Below, piece by piece: positions 11,301-20,530 of a DNA stretch of 64,000 nt. The stretch's first letter is position 1, and each line of letters begins with the position of its first letter. Source of the stretch: Membranipora membranacea. Lineage: Eukaryota > Bryozoa > Gymnolaemata > Cheilostomatida > Membraniporidae. The stretch is from assembly GCA_914767715.1 (NCBI GenBank), contig OU612068.1, forward strand, positions 9,920,001 through 9,984,000. The letters run 5' to 3'. The notes beneath the pieces are model-generated. The model did no database searches. It was not told where the DNA came from and saw only the letters and a list, made by a program, of their open reading frames with translations. The translations under genes and the position numbers were made by a program.

Positions 11301-12649
11301 TAAGTTCAAAAATGCTTCATTGCATAAAAGAACATGTGTGAATCCCTGGTCAGAACATGTGAATGCCTTGCAGCTTTCATAATGATTCTACACAGTTTGA
11401 ATTTCTCATGCAGAAAGTAGAACTCGATTATGTAGAAGTATAGCCATGGAGCGGTAAAAAGCTGAGATTCTAGAACGATAGTGCAGGGATCCACTGTTTC
11501 TTTAAGAAATAGTGATCATTATATTCTAATTTAATAATAATAGATATACAACAATACAACAATCATCACTACTTGCTTGTTGTTTTCAGTGAAAGAATGT
11601 TTTGGCGCCGATTTTTATCAGCCACACAAGATCCTTGTGTTAGTGAGGGAAGCTTTGGATGACAGAGTCTTAGATGCGCCCTTAACACCTCTGCTCACTG
11701 AGAGCGTTATAAACGTAAGAAGCATAGTATTCTCATTTTTGCAGATAATTACTTTGGTTAGGTTGCACCATAGAAGCGGCCTGACTTGTTCATATCCTAC
11801 CATTTCAAGTTGAACTTGATCAATAATGTAAAACATACTACCTGGATGATATTTTATACCAAAGAAAAAATATACCCTGTTTTATACGTATCCTTATCAC
11901 CCAGATCTTACTTTTGTCTTTAGATAGCAGGGATGGGGGAGTGAGCCCTTTACAATAGAGCTTCCCATGATAACCTGCTTATTGGATTCATGCAGGGGTT
12001 GAATATTCTTGTGATTTCTTGAATCTTAAATTCACATGATTTATCTGTGTGATATGTTAGACATTTTAGAGCGCTCAATTTACTCATAACTCCTGAATTC
12101 TCATATTAAAAAAAGAAAGTTGCTTGGAATTAAAAAGTTTTGCACCCTGTTACCCGCCTTTCCCCAATATCTCTCCGCTACCAAACCAGAGTGAAAAATA
12201 TGCACCAACTCATGTTATTTCTCAGAGCGTATCTTGACTCGAATTTAGCTGGGCTTACATATCAGCAATGCATAACATTCAATGTCGCGGTCAAACAAGT
12301 TTTATTTTTGAACTAAGTCTGAAAATCAGAATCTATACTGAACCAATCTTGCTTACCGAACCATCTTGAAGGAGGGGCTGGTATACTAGGGTGACACTAA
12401 CTCCAGATATTGAACATTCAACTACCAACCAAATCGATATATCTGATTCATTTGTATAATTTACAGATGTTCCAGATTTCAACAGAAATGGAGAAAGAGA
12501 ATGCTTGGGCCAGGGTAAGGAAGTTTATCAGCAGACCTGACTACGAGTACAAGAGACGTGCCAAGAAAGGATTGTCACTGGGAATATTTCGTAGATTTAC
12601 CGGTGGCCGACAATCATCAAGCATACAAATAGAGAGTGATCCATCCTAA
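8360..12649 (+). CDS. Toll-like receptor B (LRR ectodomain, one TM, TIR), 4 coding exons
   Basis: Tandem paralogue of TLR A, about 924 aa. Coding exons: 8360-10666, 11061-11220, 11590-11714, 12467-12649 (2775 nt, in frame). N-terminal signal/hydrophobic segment to about residue 30, Cys cluster (CDVEFCLACDD), LRRs, LRRCT (CDC at 632, last Cys at 680), TM about 683-705, TIR from YDAFLSY at 738. Box 2 is the consensus-like HRDMTPG, and a box-3-like Trp sits in WARVRKFI. The ATG directly abuts an acceptor (cgtttattgtag), so a 5' non-coding exon is likely upstream. Exons 2 and 3 have the same length and phase as in TLR A. The LRR region is clearly diverged while LRRCT-TM is nearly identical. The C-terminal tail is longer than in TLR A (RRFTGGRQSSSIQIESDPS). 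Confidence 0.9.
11061..11220 (+). CDS. TLR B exon 2, TIR box 2 / BB loop
   Basis: 160-nt exon with acceptor ttatttgcag and donor gtgagt. It encodes VYHRDMTPGALRDVEVTEAM and the IIILMSNSYIKSGECKFEAG strand. The BB-loop Arg, Asp, Pro and Gly are all conserved, so a signalling-competent TIR is expected. Confidence 0.9.
11590..11714 (+). CDS. TLR B exon 3, distal TIR
   Basis: 125-nt exon with acceptor ttttcag and donor gtaaga. It encodes LKECFGADFYQPHKILVLV and the following helix to TESVIN. The split codon with exon 2 is completed correctly. Confidence 0.88.
12467..12649 (+). CDS. TLR B exon 4, TIR C-terminus and stop
   Basis: 61 codons including TAA after acceptor aatttacag. Contains ENAWARVRKFISRP, a basic stretch (YKRRAKKGL) and a Ser-rich end absent from TLR A. 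Confidence 0.87.
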   Translation: MFQISTEMEKENAWARVRKFISRPDYEYKRRAKKGLSLGIFRRFTGGRQSSSIQIESDPS

Positions 12650-13097
12650 ATCAACAGGAATCTGTGCTATATCTATTGAGATCCTTGATATATCAGTCTA
12701 TTATTTCATTATGGTGGATATCTTTTAATTCAAAGATAAAGTGACGATGAGTCGTGTTTCCATCCCATTAGGTATGGGAAGATAACTTTTGTTTTAAATG
12801 CACAAGCTTTGCAAAAAGTATGCCATCAAATCTTTATACTGTATGCATCATGAAATTGGGCATCAAGTATCGTATTTGTGCTGGGCTTATGCTATGTACA
12901 TAAAAATACATCCATTACCTCTTTATATTGCCCCTCGTTAATTATGTCTATTTAAGTTGTGTTTATCGTAACATGATTTGCTCAACCTTTATGCACAACA
13001 ACATACTTCCCGAGTACACCTAATTATTTTTTATTAAATACTATTTATTTTTACACATAAATTTATATGTCATACCTATCTATGACTTGAACGGCAG

Positions 13098-13103
13098 AAT
13101 AAA
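13098..13103 (+). other. poly(A) signal candidate for TLR B
   Basis: AATAAA about 450 bp downstream of the TLR B stop, in an AT-rich 3' UTR. Confidence 0.45.
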
Positions 13104-14066
13104 GCATATTTTATATATATACTACAGGTCTGCAATATATTTCAAAAGTTCAGTCCTACAAGTACAAGGATCAGGTGTGCAATGATTTGCCTCAGCTGCC
13201 TCAGCATGTTGGTAGGACAGTATTCTATGATAACCTGCTTTTTAAAAAATTCATTTAATTCCTTCTTTTTCACACGGCCTCCTTTGTCATGATACATTGG
13301 TCAGTGATTACAATAAAGTGTATATATATAAAAAAAGGTTGTGATTAAACATCGGCCCTGACCGAATATATCAGAAGTTATCTGCTCACATGATATGGGG
13401 TCACAACACCTCAGTCATTTTACTTGGTATTTATTTCAATGGTTATCATTTCATCCAACCCCTCAGTCAATATTCAAATGGAGCATTCAAATGAACAAAA
13501 TTGTTCTTTTATTCTTTCGTCATCAATAACAATAATTCACACTAAAAGTAATAAAAAGAATATTGATAGTATTCTCTGCGTAAGAAAAATATTCAGTATC
13601 ATTATGACCAACACGATATAAAAGCAATGATAGCTTGCACTCTAGCTTTGCACACCAGTCAAGATTTGTGATGTTTTCTCACCGATTCTGATTAGAAACT
13701 GTTGGTTTTATCGACACACACAAACAAAATAAAATACTTACCGCTATATGATAAAATTGAGAACAACAAAGATATTTGAATAAGACAAAACAGCAAACAT
13801 AATATTTTTTGCAGAAAATTGGGGTATCAGAGAAAACAGCAGAGCAATGTGAAAAATAGCCAACGTAATAATGAAAAATAGAAAATAGTGATTATTGTAT
13901 TAATTTTATAATGTTTAGGTCACCCTATCCAGCACGCTGGCTCTGATCGGTCGTTGGCTGGTGGAGAGATCCCATCCATCCCCCAATGAAGTCAACACAT
14001 TATAGATAATTTACAAGCAAAACATGCAGACTGGTAAAGCATAAAATTGATACGGCTCTTTCCCTT

Positions 14067-14072
14067 TTTATT
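14067..14072 (-). other. poly(A) signal candidate for the unknown minus-strand gene
   Basis: TTTATT on the plus strand (AATAAA read on the minus strand), about 260 bp beyond the stop at 14332. Confidence 0.4.
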
Positions 14073-14331
14073 AGGCACCAAGTTGCAGACACCCTAGTAC
14101 CACAGTTACTCCGTAATAATGAAGTGTGTGGGTAAACCTTAGGACAGGCTTAGGGAGTTCAAACGTGATTACATATTAAGATAAGGAATTTTACTGAAGA
14201 TGAAGGACTTGGATGGCTGTGTTGCAAGTATGATTGAACTTGAAACCTGATACTATCGAGCGTGAAAGGGTAGCAACAAGATCAGCCAATAGTATACATG
14301 CATGACAAACTTCTGAGCAACAGATACCTCG

Positions 14332-15255
14332 TTACTGCATTTCTGGTGGAGGTGGCATAGACATTATACCAACCAAGCCCATGAGTTTTGAGATGAAAGA
14401 CCAAAAACGTTCCAATGAATTGAGGCCCATGACCCATACACTAGCAAACAAGATATATCCTGTTATATAAAGAGAGCTGGTGAAAGCATCGCTTTTTAGA
14501 TTTTTTACTAATTCCGCCTCAATGTATTTCTCAAGTTTCCCACCAAGAGCGTGTCCTTCAACATATTTGCCAACAAAAGATCCTGATATACCTCCTACTA
14601 ATGCGAGGATTCCCTGAAATACAGGTCCCATGCAGAGCCCTGCTGCATTACCAACAAGCACTCCTACTGACTCAAAGAACACACTCACAAATCTCTTAAC
14701 GATGTCTTGTGCGATAACACATGGCTCTACTTTACTACGTATTAGCTTCTCCATTTGACACCAATAATCCCACCAAAAGCGCACACATGCCATAAAGCAG
14801 GGCCAGAGTGCAGCATATTGTTCGACCAGACACTCAACTTCATTTATAATACGCACTGTATGGTTTATCATATTTTCACTGCATTGGAAACCTGCTTTCT
14901 GAGCAGTTTGAAATAGGGTTTTCAACAATGCTAGCCCTTGTTTACTCATCAGCTTTAATAACGGCATATTACTGAGAGTTATGCCACTAAGGTCGTTTAA
15001 AACCCTATAATAACGAGAACGACTATTCTCGGATCCAGCCAGTAGCATACTCTTGACAAATTGTTCACCGCTGGTATGTTGATCATGGTGCTGCATCTCA
15101 AGGGCCTTTAAAGCCTTGTTCTTAGTGACTTCCACACCTTGGGTGTCTTCAGGGTATTCCTCGCTGGTGTGCTTCCTCAACCTACCATAGTAACACGCCG
15201 AGATTATTCCTGCTGTGTCCCTCCTGATGTATATCTGCCTCTGGCCACCTTCAAA
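14332..15255 (-). CDS. Terminal exon of the uncharacterised minus-strand gene
   Basis: 924-nt exon beginning FEGGQRQ after a good acceptor (minus strand AATTTGCAG), phase 0. By far the largest exon of this gene. It encodes the glycine-rich hydrophobic region and the stop. Its uninterrupted length and non-random composition make it the best-supported part of the model. Confidence 0.75.
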   Translation of the reverse strand, partial: FEGGQRQIYIRRDTAGIISACYYGRLRKHTSEEYPEDTQGVEVTKNKALKALEMQHHDQHTSGEQFVKSMLLAGSENSRSRYYRVLNDLSGITLSNMPLLKLMSKQGLALLKTLFQTAQKAGFQCSENMINHTVRIINEVECLVEQYAALWPCFMACVRFWWDYWCQMEKLIRSKVEPCVIAQDIVKRFVSVFFESVGVLVGNAAGLCMGPVFQGILALVGGISGSFVGKYVEGHALGGKLEKYIEAELVKNLKSDAFTSSLYITGYILFASVWVMGLNSLERFWSFISKLMGLVGIMSMPPPPEMQ

Positions 15256-17098
15256 CTGCAAATTAGAATAACGTTTTGGCACTAGACAGGATGCGTGAGA
15301 AAGGAATGAAAAATACTTAATTTAATAAGTTTGCTGTGCATACTGGTTCAAACAAGGTAAAAATACATATGCCCTAACCACCCAGCCAAGATAGCAAGAA
15401 CCACAATTGACAAACGGTGATTATGGTCTATCTATGTTTTATATGTTTTGTCTCTATTTATCATCTTACAAAATGAGAGGTACTCGGGAGACAGTAAAGC
15501 ATTGATTTCATACCCTGGCTTTTTTGTAAATGATTTGACCAAACAGGTATATATATATATATATATATAAGTCCCAGTAAGTAATTTAAACAAGGAGTAA
15601 AAAGTTCTTGGTTTGACAAACACGAGAATTTGAGATGTTTTTCGGTGGCACAGCTGATAGAATCTGTATGAAATCACAGTAGTGTCAACTCTTCTTGACT
15701 AATAAGGTAACTCATTATTGAGGGAAACCATTACTAAATAAAGGCAAGACACATCAATCTAAAGTCCGGCAGCAAGGCCAGGCCGTGACCAGACAATGAT
15801 ATCCCTCACCTTGATATAAGCCACAGCTGTTTCTCTTCTCTTCTCTCCCCACAATTCGACCGAGGATTCAAGATTGCACCGCTGTCTGTGGAGCAGTTTT
15901 CTTTTCATAGTATATGAAGTCAAGTTCTAATATCTGATGAAGAATTCAATGATGCATGATTCAAACATAAATTTACAGTAATACTGGGACCTAAGTCTCC
16001 CTATAGTAAAAAGTTTCATTTTTCATAAATACAAGAGAGATCATAATATTTAAAGTACCCAGGTGATTTGTTTTGATTGAAAATGTTTTTGTTATTGTAA
16101 ATTGTTATTGTTGATACTATTTTTGAAACTTTACCTGCACTGACTTGTGTCTTTTGACACACCTGAAAGCAGAGGCCGGTCTACAGAGTAGCTGATCAGA
16201 AGGGTTTGATGTAAAATCCTACAAAAGAAACAAAACAAAAATTCTCACATGTGTCACGATCAAGCAGACGGAGTAAGATTAAAGGCCATTAAAGGCTTAA
16301 AATTATCCATTTTCTGTCTGAATTGGTTACTTTTTTTTCAAAGTTAGCTGAAAATTATGTGTTCATATGATAATATATATATATAATAACATGTATATAA
16401 TCCTAAATCCTCTTTGGATGCATAGGCCCTCAGTTAATGAAATTGTTGGATCTGATTGACCCTATCCTAAACCTAATCAGTGCAATCAAAACATTGGCTA
16501 TATGTACTCTATGACACAGGATAGGAATCTACCTAGTCTAAGTGCTCAGACTCCAAGGCGCAGGGAGTTACTTGTGCAAACTATCAAACTCCTCTTGATA
16601 GTTTGCACAAGTAACTCCCTGCGCCTTGGAGTCTGAGCACTTAGACTAGAATCTACCTCAAGCAAGACAACGTTTCTTCTGACACCAGTTGTAAGTATGC
16701 TCTCGGAGTCCGTTGGATTTTCTTTGTCTAAAACCAAGTGGCTGGAAACAGCGTTGAGACCATCTGTTTGTATGAAAAGTTCCACCAGACCAAATTCACC
16801 TCTAACAAAGAACTCCTACAAATGATTAGATCGATTTGTTGTATGTATACAAGTGATATCACTGTGAGTAGATCCAGACTTAATTCGGACCATAAACTCA
16901 TATGATGTATAATATGATATTTCATTTGTTTATGCAAAGCAATCATGTTCTAATGCTATGGTAAGTTTAGGAATTCAATTAAATGAAGTTTGGTCTGCAA
17001 TGACACAATTCCTCTCTTACAAACTGATACCTCTGCAAAGACGGATCTGATTTGTCTCATTATACGGTCATAAATGCCATATAACGCATATATATTAC
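14332..17098 (-). CDS. Uncharacterised protein with glycine-rich hydrophobic C-terminus, 5' end not resolved
   Basis: Minus-strand gene in at least five coding exons, listed from 5' to 3': 17031-17098 (or to 17115), 16657-16815, 16135-16218, 15810-15926, 14332-15255. All junctions have GT..AG signals and compatible phase 0 after the first. I do not recognise the family. The last exon (307 codons plus stop) has a charged N-terminal part (QIYIRRDTAGIISACYYGRL), Trp-rich helices (RFWWDYWCQMEKL), then a glycine-spaced hydrophobic block (GVLVGNAAGLCMGPVFQG, GGISGSFVGKYVEG) and a second hydrophobic helix near the end (YITGYILFASVWVMGL), finishing PPPPEMQ. Glycine-zipper spacing suggests membrane insertion or tight helix packing. 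That is inference. Upstream coding sequence probably continues past the hAT element at 17133-18030, where two minus-strand frames look coding but cannot be joined with confidence. Confidence 0.6.
15547..15569. repeat. (AT)n microsatellite
   Basis: About 11 AT units in the last intron of the uncharacterised minus-strand gene. Confidence 0.9.
16533..16649. repeat. 55-bp perfect inverted repeat with 7-nt loop
   Basis: Arms 16533-16587 and 16595-16649 are exact reverse complements separated by 7 nt. The structure is flanked by a 9-bp direct repeat AATCTACCT (16526-16534 and 16650-16658), which looks like a target-site duplication. It lies in an intron of the minus-strand gene and directly abuts the splice donor of exon 16657-16815. 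Confidence 0.95.
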
Positions 17099-17132
17099 CT
17101 ACATCCTCCATTAAACTGGCTTACCTCTATAT

Positions 17133-18030
17133 CATGGGTGGGCAACCTTTTCTTGAAGAAGGCCACATTTTACGCCAGATCAATTCAAAAGGCCGCAACA
17201 TATTTTTCAGGGATAAAATTGGAACAAGAGTAGCAATATTGGCATTTACACTTGTGTAAAAACTAAAACAGATTTATGTCTAAAAACTGCAGTATAAAAC
17301 CATCAACTCAGCAGAAATACTGGTTTATCTAATCTTCTTGAGTTTGTGATGTCATTTTACCTCGTGATTTGATTGTGTACATGTCTGTATCCCCATGTTT
17401 CATGTGTAAGACAAAGAAGAGGGTGGGTGCGGGAGGGGTGCTGTAGTGCCCTCCCAGGGGTTATAGTGTAAATAAAGTTCATACAGGACTGTTTTGATGG
17501 GGAAGGAAAGAAATTTCGCGGAGCGAAAAATCTTTTAAAAATATTTTTCGTGTCCTGCCAAAGTTTTCACCTCACGGCTCCCGCCCTCTCTGAAAGGAGG
17601 GAAATTTTCGCAAATGATTGTGAAATGAAGAATTCAATATAGAACATTTCAGCCATAATGCAGGAGCACTTGTCACAAAGGGAATTTTTGTCCACAGAGA
17701 CTGTTTTGGAAAAATATAATTACTATAATGTTAGAGAATCTTGTATTTTTAACATCCAAAGGTCACTGTTTTGTGTTATTCCGAAAGGACAACAACTTGA
17801 TAAAGTAGTAAGAATGGCTGGGAAGCTAAGCTACATGCATAATACAGAATGGCCACTATTTAGAAATATTTTGAGCTTACAGAGCGCTATGCATACTTTG
17901 TTCTCCACATAAAAAAAGGAGAATCAAAAATAATGTATTAAAAGTTTTACAGGCATAAGGCCACAATTAGGCCGCAAAATATTACCCATTAGGCCGCACT
18001 GGCAAAAGGGCCGCAGGTTGCCCACAGCTG
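17133..18030. mobile_element. hAT-like non-autonomous transposon, 898 bp
   Basis: Flanked by an exact 8-bp duplication CTCTATAT (17125-17132 and 18031-18038), the size used by hAT elements. The ends are CATGGGTGGGCAACC and, read inward from the other side, CAGCTGTGGGCAACC, an imperfect terminal inverted repeat starting CA. Subterminal GGCCGCA-type repeats are present near both ends, as in many hAT families. The internal 84-codon frame at 17658-17912 has no transposase features, so the element is non-autonomous. Confidence 0.85.
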
Positions 18031-18038
18031 CTCTATAT

Positions 18039-20530
18039 CTTCTTCATGTGTGCCCATGATGTTTTGATAAGGATTCAGCTCCTCCTTTAATATATGTATA
18101 CCCTTTCTTCCATAATCCTCCAGAATCTTGGACCGACGTAATCAACTTCTATTTTGGAAAAAAAAACGAGTTTTGAAATCGAAGGCCTTTGGTACTATTT
18201 GGTCTCAGTACCATATCTTTTATATAATGTACATGCTCAAGACTGTTGGAGATGGTTGGCATTTTACTGATAAATGCTTGTATTGGTAATTAATTGCTAA
18301 GTTGGAAATGTGGATATGACACTTGAATTGTTGTTTAAAAAAACAAATGATATTTTTTGGTTCTACCAAATACGAAATCTGATAAAAAATCATTGTGAAT
18401 ATCAACGGTCAAGAGGCTGAAAGTATCAAAAATTGATATGGCGAAAATATCAAATTTTAATTTAGCCTAGTTACGCCGTCAGCCACAAAAAAAGTGGCCG
18501 ATGTGACAATCTAATATTAATTTGCAAAATAATCCTCGACCCACTGTGGGTATGATTGATATTATGGTCTGAATCCAAGGTACACCATATCTTTCTGTCC
18601 TCTTCAAAGCTCAGAACCAATACTAAAACCCAAAATTGTAATCCAGCAATATTGCAAGTTTGTCCGTCTTTTTGTATGTGTTTCCAACAATCAAAAATGT
18701 TATTGCAACAGTCCTTTTTATATATAATACTCATCAGTTTGTTATCTAAAAACGCAAATGACACTGGGTGCGGTTCTATTTTCAACTTTGAATAACACTT
18801 TAAGTATAAAATCTTATCAGTGCTTACTCGAATTCCACGAAAGTTATCTTAATTAACTGGACAAACATCGCAGCCTACACGAGTACACGTACCTACACAA
18901 CCAATGAATCATGGTTATTCCCTTACTGTGTTCCCAATGCATGAATCCTGCTCTCAAAAGTGTAGGTAGGGCTTTACCATGATTTGTGGGTTTGCCTAGT
19001 TTATAGGAATAACAGGAAATTCCAGTTTCCTAGAATACAGCAAAGCTAATCAAATTTTTGCTAATTGATGGTATACATGCTCTTCTATACAATTTAGAAT
19101 TGACTTCTAAAGCTTTGAATTTCATAAGGAACACACAAATAAAATCACCAAATCAATACAACAATGAAAAAAATGGCAACAGTGTCACACAATAAAAATG
19201 AAATTGTTTTTTCACTTACAACTTCCAATGACACAAACAGCAATAAAGTCAAAGATCTACCTACTGGAAACCTGAAGAAATATTTTGGACCTGCTCAACC
19301 TAATAATATTTCTAGGTTAAAATCCTATGCAAATAGAGATACAGCACCAAACACTGACTGACTGACTGTGACATCATAATGTAGGGAATGGTAGTTTTTT
19401 CACCATCAATAATTCATGCCAAGTAAAGCATTGAATTTTCTTACCATGCAAGTAAACTCACATTGTTGTTACAGTTCGGTAGCTTATCAAGGTAAGCTGT
19501 GGTCTATGTGAACTTTTTTCTTTGTGGGTACTCTACTCTCTGGGTTGAAAATAGTTTTGAGGATTATTTTGCAATTTCTAGATCAAATTGTGCAGAAATA
19601 TGGATCTGTAATAGTATGATTGATATCTGGTCAAAATAGACAACTTGATAGGATGCATTTTGCAATTTCAATAGGATTATTTTGCAATTTCTAGATCAAA
19701 ATGTGCAGAAATATGGATCTGTAATAGTATGATTGATATCTGGTCAAAATAGACAACTTGATGGGACAAATTGATTTTAAACTTGGGAAGGGAGTTCAGG
19801 ATGCCGTGCAACCATGGGTCTCCCAAGCATAACACTATTCCTAATGCTAATGTGACAAATTACAGTTATATTGATGGATACTTTTGATGGATACCACGGT
19901 GGCATAAAAGGGTAAAGGACCACACATTACGTGCTTACACCATGCTACCTGATTGTTTGAGCCCCACTCCCAAAACTTTAGCCACAGCCCGACACCCCTT
20001 GCATTTTTTATTGGACGTTCTACATCAAGCACTTGCATATATACTAATGTCCTAATATCCTTGCTAATATTAGCGCATCATTACTACTAAGATTCTGTAT
20101 TAAATCAGACCCACAAATAATGAGATTTGTTATTTGTGATGAGCTCTGACAACTGTGTAGTCTGTCTTGATAAGCTTTCATATCAAGATTTTACAACAAA
20201 GCTTGTCATGACAGATAGCAGCTGTCCCTTTAAAAGGGAAACCAAAGATTTGAGAGTTGTCTTCTCATTCAAATGCAAACATTTACATAATTTCAAAGTT
20301 GTCTTCCTCCACAGGTATTTCAAATTAATCAATAGCATTTGTTTATAGTCTTGATAAAAAGAAAAGATACATCATTCATTGTGTGGTTAGAGATTATCCG
20401 TTACATCATGCAGCTGATACACACGTGAGAAATCACCCGGCGTTTTCATTTTGCAGCAGCATTGCTAGGCTTGAACTCATCCACTGCACTCCTCCAAGGC
20501 AAGGCACTCTAACATACAACAACAAAACAG
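18039..20530. other. Region between the hAT element and CLUH
   Basis: Expected to hold the missing 5' exons of the minus-strand gene and the CLUH promoter. A 113-bp-period duplication is at 19561-19765. Minus-strand coding-like sequence is visible just next to the hAT element (about 18039-18165). I could not define other exons. Confidence 0.4.
19561..19765 (+). repeat. Tandem direct duplication, 113-bp period
   Basis: Copies at 19561-19652 and 19674-19765, identical except for about two bases. Both start GGATTATTTTGCAATTTC and run to ACAACTTGATRGG. A third partial TTTTGCAATTTC sits in the spacer. Confidence 0.93.

Larger units (their letters stand above)
12650..14331. other. Convergent intergenic region (3' ends of TLR B and the minus-strand gene)
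   Basis: Holds the 3' UTRs of two convergent genes. The TLR B poly(A) signal is at 13098. A TTTATT (AATAAA on the minus strand) at 14067-14072 fits the unknown gene. I see no further gene. Confidence 0.55.

Noticed and set aside
17658-17912. 84-aa frame inside the hAT-like element
   Set aside because: No hAT transposase motif (dimerisation domain, BED finger or catalytic residues) is visible. Probably chance.
18471-18785. 104-aa minus-strand frame, overlapped by a plus-strand frame
   Set aside because: Low-complexity look and no phase-compatible splice partner found. It could be an exon of the unknown gene but I cannot support it.
19164-19361. 65-aa plus-strand frame ending at a (TGAC)n stretch
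   Set aside because: No recognisable domain and no convincing promoter or splice context.
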